Shown here: piece after piece, positions 1-7,992 of the stretch | Layout of the letters: every line of letters starts with the position of its first letter | How positions within the stretch are numbered: position 1 is the stretch's first letter | DNA from: CAYZXL01 sp964482435 | Lineage (GTDB): Bacteria > Auribacterota > JABMQX01 | Direction of reading: 5' to 3' | Assembly (NCBI GenBank): GCA_964482435.1 | Contig: CAYZXL010000041.1 | Location: 1 to 40,308, forward strand | DNA length: 40,308 bases | The notes under the pieces: model-generated | What the model was told of the DNA's origin: nothing | Databases searched by the model: none | What the model saw: the letters and a program-made list of their open reading frames with translations, nothing else | Made by a program: the position numbers and the translations under genes

Positions 1-1113
1 ATATGGGACTCTTTCGATCGAGACCTGACACCCAAAAAGCTCGATGAAAAGCGGCGCGAACGATACAAGCGGTGGCTGGAGAGAAACCGCGAAGCGCGTG
101 AAAGCGGAAAAGCTGGGGTTTTGGCGTCGGGAGTTGAGGTGCTTCAAGATACGAACGCCAACGTGTACAACGAACTCGCCTGGTCTTACGTCACGAAGAA
201 GATAAAGCCGCAGGAAGCTGTTTCGCTTGCGAAGAAAGCGGTGGAACTTGCTCCGACGGACACCAACATTCTGGACACACTGGGGTGGGCATATTTGCGG
301 AACGGCCAGTTCGCCGAGGCTCTTGAAACGTTTCGCAAGATCCTCGTCAGCCAGCCCGGTCCCCGGCTATCCTTCAGCGGTTGGAGAGCAGTTGCGGAGA
401 TAGCCCGATCTTCAGTCGAGGGCGGAGTTTTCCTAAGATTTTGCGACGACATGAACGAGCTGAGTAAATCAATGGCCGATAAAGTCGCTTCGGAACACAC
501 ACTGCTATGGGTTCATGGCGTCCTGGCGCAGTTCCACGAGCACCGAGGGGAAAAGGAAAAGGCCGACCAAGAGTGGAGGAAAACCGGCTTTGTGAAAACC
601 TCAAGCTGGCTGGTGATTGGACCGTTTGACAGTGTTGCAGGCTCCGACTTCTTCAAGCCGTACCCTCCCGAGCAGTCAATTGACCTGCACGCCACTTACC
701 AGGCAAGGGGCACTAAGATCGGTTGGGCTGAGCTGAACCCCGATTCTTACGGAGCTTTCGTTGATCTGGAGGAGGTCCTTGACGACAATCGGTGGGCGGT
801 AGCGTACGCGTTCGCTCGGGTCCATTCGGCTCAAGAGATGCAAGCTCAATTGCGTGTGGGAAGCGACGATGACGTCAAGGTCTGGCTCAATGGGAAAGAG
901 GTGCTGAGGACAAACGTGGCACGGGTCGCCGTCATAGACCAGGACGTTGTTCCGGTGAATTTGAAAGGGGGCACGAACGAGATCCTCTTGAAAGTCTGCA
1001 ACCGGGCTGGGGGCTGGGGCTTCCACCTGAGGATAACGGATTCGCAGGGAAGGCCTCTCGAGGGTCTGGGGTACATCCCGGCGGCTGAACTGCGAAGTAC
1101 TGTTCCCGAGTGA
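1..1113 (+). CDS. TPR protein with C-terminal carbohydrate-binding-like beta domain (5' partial)
   Basis: The frame is open from base 1, so the gene starts outside the window and only its last 370 codons are here. About 50 residues after the first visible codon come two tetratricopeptide repeats, recognisable by NELAWSYVTKK and LGWAYLRNGQFAEAL, which normally act as protein-docking scaffolds. The C-terminal third holds a beta-sandwich signature, SDDDVKVWLNGKEVLR followed by GTNEILLKVCNRAGGWGFHLR, of the PA14/galactose-binding type often seen at the end of envelope or glycoside-related proteins in PVC-like bacteria. The start of the frame is rich in lysine, arginine and glutamate and may be a linker after an upstream catalytic or sensor domain that cannot be seen. 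The function is unknown; export is likely but cannot be tested without the N-terminus. Confidence 0.8.
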   Translation: MWDSFDRDLTPKKLDEKRRERYKRWLERNREARESGKAGVLASGVEVLQDTNANVYNELAWSYVTKKIKPQEAVSLAKKAVELAPTDTNILDTLGWAYLRNGQFAEALETFRKILVSQPGPRLSFSGWRAVAEIARSSVEGGVFLRFCDDMNELSKSMADKVASEHTLLWVHGVLAQFHEHRGEKEKADQEWRKTGFVKTSSWLVIGPFDSVAGSDFFKPYPPEQSIDLHATYQARGTKIGWAELNPDSYGAFVDLEEVLDDNRWAVAYAFARVHSAQEMQAQLRVGSDDDVKVWLNGKEVLRTNVARVAVIDQDVVPVNLKGGTNEILLKVCNRAGGWGFHLRITDSQGRPLEGLGYIPAAELRSTVPE

Positions 1114-1788
1114 TCCGGCTCACAGAAACCTCGGAGGTGGCGACGCGAACCTCTCGTGCAGTTCGGGAGGGCTTCCCGGAAAACCTCCGAGCTGAAAACA
1201 AAGAACCCGAAAAGTAGTAGGAGTTTCCCGGGTGGTTCGTCAACGCGAACCGCTCGCCTTTGCGAGCAACTCGGGACAGGACTTATCGAGCTGGCATTCA
1301 TGGGCCTCAGAGAGAAGGTCGCTCGATACAATGTCTTGCTGATGGTGAGCCTTGAGTGAGCGCGGCGGGCAGGGCGCGGACACCGTAGCGTCGGAGGGTG
1401 TCTTGAGGCATGGTTCACACAGGCAAAAGCCAGCGCCATCGCGCGCCGAGTGCTGCTTAGCACAGGCTTTCGCAAATACAGTCACATATCCTGCATACCT
1501 GAAGGACGGTCCAGATGGCCGCGGCTCAGCCCAAACGACTTTTGCGCTTGCCGGGCTTCAGTGGCCCCATGGCGCCACTTCTCGACCATCTGGATTCATC
1601 CATGAATACGTGACTGAATTTATGAATCAGAGCACTTAGCCGGAAGCGCGTCGGCTGCTGACGAGGTCGCCAGCCGGGTGCGACTACGGAAAACTGTGAA
1701 AGCCCCGTGTGCACCGAAGCCACTGCCGCAACCGGCCGTCCGCTGTTGGCCTGGCCTGTGCGGGACAAGCAAGGAGCAACCGAGCTGT
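1114..1788. other. Non-coding stretch with several inverted repeats
   Basis: I see no convincing gene between the TPR protein and zwf; short frames here have no family features. The left half is unusually structured. Perfect arms are CTCGGAGGT/ACCTCCGAG (1130-1138 with 1183-1191), GGTTCG/CGAACC (1234-1239 with 1246-1251), GCTCGC/GCGAGC (1252-1257 with 1262-1267) and TATCGAGC/GCTCGATA (1284-1291 with 1321-1328). Further right are GTGCT/AGCAC (1450-1463), an almost perfect 18-base palindrome at 1561-1578, and ATTCAT/ATGAAT at 1594-1607 with another ATGAAT at 1622. The first hairpin lies 17 bases after the TPR stop but has no T-run. Part of this could be the zwf leader. Confidence 0.5.
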
Positions 1789-3345
1789 ATGGCAATCCAC
1801 GAGCATGAGCGGCCGCAAAAGCCGTCAGGAGAAGTCCATCGCTGTGAGGATGTCGCCGTCGAAGCGTGGACCAGTGCAATGTCGCAACCGCCTTTATACA
1901 CCGCGCCGCCACCCTGCGTCATGGTGGTGTTTGGGGCTTCGGGCGATCTCACCCGCCGGAAATTGATCCCCGCGCTTTATAGCCTCGACCACGAAGGGCT
2001 TCTTTGCGATAGGTTTTCGGTTGTGGGGTTCGCCCGCAGGGAAAAAAGCCACGAGCAATTTCGCCGGGAGATGCGAGACGCCGTCGAGAGTTTCTCTGAC
2101 CGGGGCAGGTTCTCCGGCGAGGTCTGGCAGCGATTCTCCTCCCGGCTCCACTATTTCGTCGGCGAATATGACGACCCCGGCTCACACGCGAGGCTCAGGG
2201 TGTTCCTCCGCGAACTCGCCCATCGTTGTGGAGCTGAGGCCTATTTGTATTACGTCGCCCTTCCCCCGAGCGTAACCGAGGCCGTGTTGCAGCGAATGAA
2301 AGAGAGTCTCCTCGTCGAGCCTTCTGGGGGCAAGGTCAGGTCCCGAATTATGATAGAAAAGCCCTTCGGCCGTGACTATTCCAGTGCTCAGCGCCTGAAC
2401 CGGCTTCTGGCGGATGTGTTCGACGAATCGCAGGTGTACCGAATTGACCACTACCTCGCCAAAGACACCATCCAGAATATCCTCGTTTTCCGATTTGCCA
2501 ACGCCATTTTCGAGCCGCTGTGGAATCGGAAATACATAGACAACGTTCAGATTACCGCCGCAGAGGAAATTGGAGTCGAAGGACGAGGGGCTTATTACGA
2601 GGAGGCGGGTGTGGTGCGGGACGTGGTACAGAACCATGTCCTCCAGGTTCTCTCACTCGTCGCCATGGAACCACCGGTGGCCGGCGACGCGGAGTCTGTG
2701 CGCGACAAGAAGCTCGATGTTTTCAGGTCGTTCAGTCCCATTCAAGGTGGCGACCTTGTTTTCGGTCAATACCGAGGCTACCAGGACGAGCCGAACGTCA
2801 GCGCTCTTTCCAAAGTCCCGACCTTCGCAGCGCTCAGATTGTCCATCAATAACTGGCGCTGGCAAGGCGTTCCTTTCTACGTCCGGGCCGGGAAGCGGCT
2901 CGCAAGGAAACTCACCGAAGTTACCATTCAGTTCCAAAAGGTGCCCCTTTGCGTCCTGGGCGGGGAAGGCGTGTGCGAGGTGCCACAGCCCAACGCGCTT
3001 TTCATTCGCATCCAGCCCGACGAGGGAATACGCCTCTCTTTTTCCACTAAAGTCCCCGGCTGGGAAAGCAAAACTGCCCTCGCAAATATGGATTTTCGTT
3101 ATGCGGCCTCCGGAATCCGCCTGCCGGACGCCTACGAACGAATCATCTTCGACGGCTTACGGGGAGCCCCCTCGTTATTCTGGAGGGCAGACGAAGTCGA
3201 GGCGGCATGGCGGGCGGTCGCTCCGCTTATCGAGCCAGCGGCACGTGGAATCACCCCAGCGAGCTATGAGCCAGGCACATGGGGACCGTCCGAGGCAGAA
3301 GAGCTTCTCCGGCGTGATGGGCGAACGTGGCAGAGTTCGTATTGA
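1789..3345 (+). CDS. zwf: Glucose-6-phosphate 1-dehydrogenase
   Basis: The enzyme oxidises glucose-6-phosphate to 6-phosphogluconolactone with NAD(P)+, the first step of the oxidative pentose phosphate pathway, in the cytoplasm. The nucleotide-binding motif GASGDLTRRKL lies near residues 49-59, the substrate motif IEKPFGRD follows near residue 190, and the active-site stretch reads RIDHYLAKDTIQN (usual form RIDHYLGKETVQN), with the catalytic histidine kept and two mild changes. The length of 518 residues suits the family. I chose the ATG at 1789 because AAGGAG lies 12 bases before it; the ATG at 1879 gives a more family-typical N-terminus (about 17 residues before GASGDL) but has no Shine-Dalgarno. 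The frame stays open to a GTG at 1678. It stands alone, without pgl or gnd beside it. Confidence 0.95.
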   Translation: MAIHEHERPQKPSGEVHRCEDVAVEAWTSAMSQPPLYTAPPPCVMVVFGASGDLTRRKLIPALYSLDHEGLLCDRFSVVGFARREKSHEQFRREMRDAVESFSDRGRFSGEVWQRFSSRLHYFVGEYDDPGSHARLRVFLRELAHRCGAEAYLYYVALPPSVTEAVLQRMKESLLVEPSGGKVRSRIMIEKPFGRDYSSAQRLNRLLADVFDESQVYRIDHYLAKDTIQNILVFRFANAIFEPLWNRKYIDNVQITAAEEIGVEGRGAYYEEAGVVRDVVQNHVLQVLSLVAMEPPVAGDAESVRDKKLDVFRSFSPIQGGDLVFGQYRGYQDEPNVSALSKVPTFAALRLSINNWRWQGVPFYVRAGKRLARKLTEVTIQFQKVPLCVLGGEGVCEVPQPNALFIRIQPDEGIRLSFSTKVPGWESKTALANMDFRYAASGIRLPDAYERIIFDGLRGAPSLFWRADEVEAAWRAVAPLIEPAARGITPASYEPGTWGPSEAEELLRRDGRTWQSSY

Positions 3346-3418
3346 CTGGCTGGGGCCATCCGTCTGAGAGGGTGGGTGGTGGGGAACGCTCGCCCGTAGG
3401 TGTGCTGCTGTGGATCGT

Positions 3419-3437
3419 CCGGTGGCGTCGCCGCCGG
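3419..3437. terminator. GC-rich hairpin downstream of zwf
   Basis: CCGGTGG and CCGCCGG (7 pairs, one G-T) flank a 5-base loop, 74 bases after the zwf stop. There is no T-run on either strand, so it is only a possible terminator or transcript-end structure for zwf. Confidence 0.3.
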
Positions 3438-3468
3438 AGGTCATGGGGTGGAGATCGTCAGGACCCCT

Positions 3469-3506
3469 GATAAAAGAAACCGTGGAAACGCATCGCCTCC
3501 CCACGG
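3469..3506 (-). terminator. Probable intrinsic terminator of the tandem pseudopilin unit
   Basis: Read on the minus strand, CCGTGG (3506-3501) pairs with CCACGG (3485-3480) and is followed at once by the T-rich tract TTTCTTTTATC. It lies about 90 bases past the stop of the downstream pseudopilin. The loop is long (15 bases), which lowers the certainty. Confidence 0.5.
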
Positions 3507-3597
3507 CTTCTCGAACGACGCTTTAGAATTTTTTCGCGGAAACCCTGTCCTCCCAACTCTTTCCCCGGCCAACTGCTCGTCTAAAAGATCCACACGG

Positions 3598-4359
3598 TTA
3601 CTCCTCCGCGCGCTTGGTCATTTTTCCTGTGATCCACGTCCCGAACCACCGGACGTGGCCGTCGGCGAACAGAATGTTGTACCCGCCTGCATGAGGCCCG
3701 GGGAAAGGCGGGCTGTTACAGCACGACAGCCACAATCCGCCCGCACCGTATCCATCTCCGGTGCCGTCGTTTATGTGCCACTCGTCCGTCATGTCGGCAT
3801 CCGTCGGCTCGCAGGTCTTGAGGTTTCGGTCGTACAAGACAATCAGTTGGGTGGCATTCCTCACCCTTCCCATGTCGAACCTGTTTCCCATGAAGTACCA
3901 AAGGCCACAGTTGAAGATGTAGCTCGTCAGATATTTTCTGCCGTCCATGGAGTAAACCTTGACGCTCGGGCAGCGAAACACTTCCGTCCGTTCCGAGTCC
4001 TCAGGGCCAGGGCGGTCCTTAGTACCTTGCCCGTACCCGGGGCCCCTTCCATCAGGGTTCGCATCCGTGAACTCAAACAGCTTGTCCATCCAGCCGTCAC
4101 CCTGCGCGCCTGGGCCCCTACTCTTGCCCCAGCCAAAGTCGATGACGCCGCCATACGCGGGCATGTAGCCGCCGTACTCGTTGATGTACTGGAAGAAGGC
4201 CCTTCCAAGCTGGCTCAAGTGTCCCATGCACAGTGTCCGCCTTCCCGCTTCCTTGGCTCTCTGGATCGCGGGGAGGAGAAGAGCAGCAAGAATCGCTATG
4301 ATGGCGATGACCACCAGCAGTTCAATGAGGGTAAATCCTTTGTTACGATGCCGTCCCAT
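3598..4359 (-). CDS. Type IV pilin-like (pseudopilin) protein with H-X9-DG motif, copy 1
   Basis: A prepilin-type protein of 253 residues. A short basic leader is cut by prepilin peptidase within GFTLIELL, and the hydrophobic helix ending in AILAALLLPAIQRAKEAG forms the membrane anchor and filament core. The globular part ends with HAGGYNILFADGHVRWFG, where H and DG are spaced exactly as in the H-X9-DG family common in Planctomycetes and relatives. The start at 4359 follows GGAGG with a 9-base spacer; a longer frame to 4485 reads through the intergenic hairpin and is rejected. It lies 74 bases downstream of a close paralogue and probably shares its transcript. Such proteins may sit in a type II-like pseudopilus or on the surface; the substrate is unknown. 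Confidence 0.9.
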   Translation of the reverse strand: MGRHRNKGFTLIELLVVIAIIAILAALLLPAIQRAKEAGRRTLCMGHLSQLGRAFFQYINEYGGYMPAYGGVIDFGWGKSRGPGAQGDGWMDKLFEFTDANPDGRGPGYGQGTKDRPGPEDSERTEVFRCPSVKVYSMDGRKYLTSYIFNCGLWYFMGNRFDMGRVRNATQLIVLYDRNLKTCEPTDADMTDEWHINDGTGDGYGAGGLWLSCCNSPPFPGPHAGGYNILFADGHVRWFGTWITGKMTKRAEE

Positions 4360-4397
4360 TTTTCGCAACCTCCAAAAGTTATTGGGAGTACTGGTTT

Positions 4398-4431
4398 GGC
4401 CTCCGTCAGGCGTGCGCCTGAACGGCGGGCC
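4398..4431. other. Long hairpin between the two tandem pseudopilin genes
   Basis: The arms GGCC + CCGTCAGGCG and CGCCTGAACGG + GGCC pair with one bulged base and a short mismatch, giving a stem of about 14 pairs. It begins three bases after the stop of the upstream gene on the minus strand. No T-run follows on that strand (AAACC does), so it looks more like an mRNA stabiliser, processing site or partial attenuator. On the plus strand TTTTACTG follows, but no plus-strand gene precedes it closely. Confidence 0.5.
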
Positions 4432-4433
4432 TT

Positions 4434-5177
4434 TTACTGCTCGGCGTGGCGGGTCATCTTTCCCGTTGTCCACACCCCGAACCACCTGACGTGGTAGTCG
4501 GCAAACAGAATATTATATCCGCCCGCATGGGGGCCCGGGAACGGCGGGCTGTTGCAGCATGACCCCCACAACCCGCCCTCGCCGTAGCCATCGCCGCCGG
4601 TGGAGCTGCCGGATGTCTCGTCGGTCATGTCGGCATCCTGCGGGTTACAGGTCTTGACATTCCGGTCATACAGGACAATCACCATCGGGGGATTCCTCAA
4701 TCTCCCCATGTCAAACCTGCCACCAGCCCCATCCGAGTAAAGGCGGGAGTTCAGAAAATAGCTCGACATGTACTTTCCGCCGTCCATAACATAGTTCTTC
4801 GCGCTGGGGCAGCGGAAAACCTCCGTCCGTTCCGAGTTCTCAGGGCCGGGATGGTCCTTACTTCCCTGCCCGTACGCGGGGCCTCTTCCGTCAGGATTGG
4901 AGTCCACGTATGCGAACAGCTTATCCATCCATCCCATTTCCTTTCCCCAGCCGAACAATATTACCCCTCCAAACGGGGGCATGTATCCGCCATACTCGTT
5001 CATGTACTGGGCGAAGGCCCTCCCGAGCTGGCTCAAATGTCCCATGCACAGTGTCCGCCTTCCCGCTTCCTTGGCTCTCTGGAGTGCCGGCAGGAGCAGA
5101 GCGGCGAGAATGGCAATGATGGCGATGACCACCAGCAGTTCAATGAGGGTAAACCCTCTGTTACGATGTCGTCTCAT
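4434..5177 (-). CDS. Type IV pilin-like (pseudopilin) protein, copy 2, with altered H-X9-DG motif
   Basis: A 247-residue paralogue of the gene just downstream, nearly identical through the leader, hydrophobic helix and CMGHLSQLGRAF segment, and sharing the conserved C-terminal third. The prepilin cleavage region is GFTLIELLVV about ten residues in. The family motif is changed: HAGGYNILFADYHVRWFG has tyrosine where the DG glycine normally stands. The ATG at 5177 follows GGAGG by 8 bases; the GTG at 5192 lies inside that Shine-Dalgarno and is rejected. A sigma-70 promoter sits about 55 bases upstream. It is the first gene of a two-gene tandem array that probably arose by duplication. Confidence 0.9.
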   Translation of the reverse strand: MRRHRNRGFTLIELLVVIAIIAILAALLLPALQRAKEAGRRTLCMGHLSQLGRAFAQYMNEYGGYMPPFGGVILFGWGKEMGWMDKLFAYVDSNPDGRGPAYGQGSKDHPGPENSERTEVFRCPSAKNYVMDGGKYMSSYFLNSRLYSDGAGGRFDMGRLRNPPMVIVLYDRNVKTCNPQDADMTDETSGSSTGGDGYGEGGLWGSCCNSPPFPGPHAGGYNILFADYHVRWFGVWTTGKMTRHAEQ

Positions 5178-5232
5178 CGTGGCAACCTCCACCGAGTTTG
5201 AGGGATTTTACCTTTCCCCAAGCGTCAATTAC

Positions 5233-5261
5233 AAAATACCACTATAACCGCCTTCCGTCAA
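5233..5261 (-). promoter_or_regulatory. Sigma-70 promoter of the tandem pseudopilins
   Basis: On the minus strand TTGACG (5261-5256) and TATTTT (5238-5233) are 17 bases apart, an ideal spacing. The predicted start near 5226 leaves a leader of about 50 bases before the ATG at 5177. Confidence 0.6.
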
Positions 5262-5296
5262 GCCAAATTGTGCTTGAAGTTTTGCGGCTTTTTCGG

Positions 5297-5572
5297 TCAG
5301 GTTCCTCCTCGATTGCGCGTCAAGTCCTGAACGGCTTTGACGAATTCCTTTGTCGTCGGGAAGTTCCCTTCCCACAATTTCACGTCATTCACGACAATCG
5401 CCGGGGACATCATCACGGAATACTTGCTCGCCTCATCTTCGAGGATGTCGTGCCTGGTGAAATCTGCCTCCACGTCAAGCTGAGGGATAGCCCTGGTGAT
5501 CATCCGTTCCGCGAGACGACACCGAGGACACGGAGGGACTTTTCCGAACAGTTTGATCCTTAGCTTTGCCAT
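5297..5572 (-). CDS. Small thioredoxin/glutaredoxin-like protein (CPRC)
   Basis: A 91-residue thioredoxin-fold protein. The N-terminal strand MAKLRIKLFG leads into the redox motif CPRC (Cys15 and Cys18), and SPAIVVN in the middle supplies the cis-proline loop facing the active site. The size and order match the small archaeal/bacterial Thioredoxin_3 type (MTH895-like). It lies 10 bases downstream of an ArsP/UPF0718 permease, a pairing seen in other genomes, which suggests it reduces the permease or its substrate, or delivers a thiol-bound metal or metalloid. The start at 5572 fits the fold; an upstream extension to 5659 would overlap the permease gene. Read-through from the permease gene is likely. 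Confidence 0.85.
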   Translation of the reverse strand: MAKLRIKLFGKVPPCPRCRLAERMITRAIPQLDVEADFTRHDILEDEASKYSVMMSPAIVVNDVKLWEGNFPTTKEFVKAVQDLTRNRGGT

Positions 5573-5582
5573 CCTTGGCTCT

Positions 5583-6785
5583 TCACGGCTGGAAAACGTA
5601 GGCGTCGAAATTGGCGACGACGCACGAGACCAGCGCCGTGAGCACCACAACCAGTGCAATATACGAGAAGGCTTTCTTCACGCCGATGACGCGGGCTATC
5701 GCTATCATGCTCGGCAGGGAAACTGCCGGCCCGGCAAGGAGAAGAGCGAGCGCCGCTCCTTTCGACATGTACAATTGCATAAGCGACCCTACAATCGGGA
5801 CTTCCGTCAGGGTCGCAAAATAGGAGAAAGCCCCCACGACGGAAGCTAAAAGGCACGTCCCGAGGGAGTTGTCGCTAAAGGAACTGTACACAAACCGCTG
5901 AGGAACAAATTCCCTGATTAGCCCTGCGAGAAACGCCCCCACGAGGACAAAAGGAACGACCATCCTCACCAGTGTCAGCGTCTCCAGGAGCCACATTTTG
6001 GTCCTTTCGCCTCCAGACTTCGCCCGGACGACAGCGAGCGCCGCGCCGAGGAAAAGCAGCGCTGCCGCCAGTCGAGCGAGAAGAGGAAGGGAATCAACCC
6101 ACGGCGTGAGTTGCGCGCAAGAGCACCTGCTTTCGGGAAAATACCGACGAGAGACCGTACCGGCAACCGTCAGCATCGAGAACAAGAAGAGAATGAACAA
6201 AACGAAAATGGGCCAGACCTTCATCTTGCTGCTCGGTCGGGCAAGTGGAAAAGCGGCCGCCGAAGGTGCCGCTCCCGGCGACATAGCGCTGGCCTCTGCG
6301 CCGCCCGCCGGCGTGGGGGCCGCGGCTGCCTTCTCTTCGCGCCGGAAAAGCGCCTCCATGACAAGGCCGATATAGATGGACATGAGGATAGCCGCTGCTC
6401 CTCTGACGACACCTAACCCTGCCCCGAGAACGTTGGCAGTGTAAACGATTGCCAGGAGGTTTATCGCCGGCCCGGCGAAGAGAAGCGTTGTGGAGGGCCC
6501 TATTCCCGCCCCAGCACGGTATATGCCGGCGAACAGAGGAATGATGCCGCAACTGCAAACGGCCAAAATAAGCCCCAGGAACGAAGCAAGAGGGTACGCA
6601 ATCCTTTTCTTCGCGTTCGGCCCGAAATATTGAAGTATCTTCTCCCTCGGAGAAAAGACGGTGATTGCCCCGCCAAACAGAAACGTTGGGACAAGAATTA
6701 TCAGAATCGGAACGCCCAGGTAGGTCGTTACGCCTTCTATCCCTGCCCCAGCAACTTTTTCCAGCGCATCAAATATAGAGTTCAT
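5583..6785 (-). CDS. ArsP/UPF0718 (DUF318) family permease
   Basis: A polytopic inner-membrane protein of 400 residues with two similar halves, each with about four hydrophobic helices, joined by a polar, alanine/proline-rich loop near residues 155-190. The hallmark segments are CSCGIIPLFAGIYRAGAG with FAGPAINLLA in the first half and TEVPIVGSL with LLAGPAVSLPS in the second. Relatives include ArsP, which exports organoarsenicals, and putative Cu/Zn exporters. The paired cysteines in CSC, plus another CSC in the second half, may bind a soft metal or metalloid. The adjacent CPRC protein supports a thiol-linked transport role, but the substrate cannot be told from sequence. It starts 102 bases after the alcohol dehydrogenase stop; the Shine-Dalgarno is weak. 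Confidence 0.85.
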   Translation of the reverse strand: MNSIFDALEKVAGAGIEGVTTYLGVPILIILVPTFLFGGAITVFSPREKILQYFGPNAKKRIAYPLASFLGLILAVCSCGIIPLFAGIYRAGAGIGPSTTLLFAGPAINLLAIVYTANVLGAGLGVVRGAAAILMSIYIGLVMEALFRREEKAAAAPTPAGGAEASAMSPGAAPSAAAFPLARPSSKMKVWPIFVLFILFLFSMLTVAGTVSRRYFPESRCSCAQLTPWVDSLPLLARLAAALLFLGAALAVVRAKSGGERTKMWLLETLTLVRMVVPFVLVGAFLAGLIREFVPQRFVYSSFSDNSLGTCLLASVVGAFSYFATLTEVPIVGSLMQLYMSKGAALALLLAGPAVSLPSMIAIARVIGVKKAFSYIALVVVLTALVSCVVANFDAYVFQP

Positions 6786-6887
6786 TCTCGACGGAAATTT
6801 CTTCTCTGCGCCTCCCTGGCAGCGCGGGTCTGAGCGCTTTTTATCGGCATCCGGTCCTGACCTGGTTTTTCCGGCGAGGAGACGACC

Positions 6888-7919
6888 TCACGGCTCAACC
6901 ACGACCTTTATGCGCTCGGTCGTCCCCATTATCTCAAGCGCCTTGTGTATTTCTTTCAGAGGGATTCGATGCGTGATGATTTTTGTGGTGTCAACGAGTC
7001 CCTTTTCCATCAACTCAATCGCTTTGATCATAACCCTCGGTGTTACCGAGAAGGAGGCGTCCATTCGCGTTTCGGAGAAGTGTATCCGAGCAGGCGAGAC
7101 CGGAATCGTCCCAGGGACAATAACGCCAAACATGTTGATCCTCGTTCCCCTTCGGCAAAGCTCAAAAGCGAGTTCCGCGGCCTGCAACGCTCCGGCGGCT
7201 TCAAAGACTATGTCCGGTCCTTTCGGTAGAATTCGGGCAACGGCTTTCTTCGCGTCCTCTTTTGTGGAGTTGATGGTATGCGTCGCACCGCATCTCTTCG
7301 CGTACTCCAGTTTGTAATCCGCGATGTCTATGAGGATGAGAGTGCCGGCGCCCGCCGCCCGGGCGATTTGCGTCAAAAGCAGCCCCATCGCCCCCGCTCC
7401 TATGATGACAACATCCTCTCCAATTGTCAGCCGCGTGTAGGCGATTAGACCCTTGTACGACCCCGCCAGCGGCTCCGTCAAGGCAGCCGCGGGGAAAGAT
7501 ATATTCGGCGGCTTTCTGTAAAGAGTCTGAACGGGCGCCCGGACGAATTCTGCAAATCCTCCCGGCAGGACGCGTTCAAATCCGTCCCCGCCAATCACGC
7601 CGCCGTTCGGGCAATAGTGTTCCAAACCGCTTTTGCAGTACTCGCACTGCCCGCAGAAAATCGCCGGCGAGACAATGACTTCATCTCCCAGCTTGAACCC
7701 CGCGACTCCGGGGCCAAGCTCCTCGACGACGCCGCTCATTTCATGCCCGACGACGTGCCCGGCCTTCCAGTTCATCCGTGCGCCGGTATATGCACAATAG
7801 TCCGTTTGGCATATACCGCATGCCTTGATTCTGACGACCGCTTCGCCCGGACCCGGCTTTGGGCGAGGCACATCTTTCAGGACCATTTTCCTCACGCCTT
7901 CGAGGACCGCTGCGAGCAT
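6888..7919 (-). CDS. Zinc-dependent alcohol/polyol dehydrogenase (MDR family)
   Basis: A 343-residue medium-chain dehydrogenase/reductase that oxidises an alcohol or polyol with NAD(P)+. Visible features are the catalytic zinc site (Cys37 in CGICQTD and the GHE motif with His59/Glu60), the structural zinc loop with Cys89, Cys92, Cys95 and Cys103, and the Rossmann motif VVIIGAGAMG near residue 170. The overall pattern resembles sorbitol or threonine dehydrogenase types; the substrate is not predictable. The start at 7919 follows GGAGGG with a 5-base spacer, which rules out the longer frame to 7967. It follows the NusG-like gene by 73 bases on the same strand and probably shares its transcript. 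Confidence 0.9.
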   Translation of the reverse strand: MLAAVLEGVRKMVLKDVPRPKPGPGEAVVRIKACGICQTDYCAYTGARMNWKAGHVVGHEMSGVVEELGPGVAGFKLGDEVIVSPAIFCGQCEYCKSGLEHYCPNGGVIGGDGFERVLPGGFAEFVRAPVQTLYRKPPNISFPAAALTEPLAGSYKGLIAYTRLTIGEDVVIIGAGAMGLLLTQIARAAGAGTLILIDIADYKLEYAKRCGATHTINSTKEDAKKAVARILPKGPDIVFEAAGALQAAELAFELCRRGTRINMFGVIVPGTIPVSPARIHFSETRMDASFSVTPRVMIKAIELMEKGLVDTTKIITHRIPLKEIHKALEIMGTTERIKVVVEP

Positions 7920-7992
7920 CTGTTCCCTCCGTCCTATTTTGAGTGACTTGCGGCATAAGCCCGCCACAGCCCCGGCGAGTGACCGCGCCGCG

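Noticed and set aside
1352..1639. 95-codon plus-strand frame upstream of zwf
   Set aside because: No Shine-Dalgarno, no recognisable motif, and it crosses several inverted repeats.
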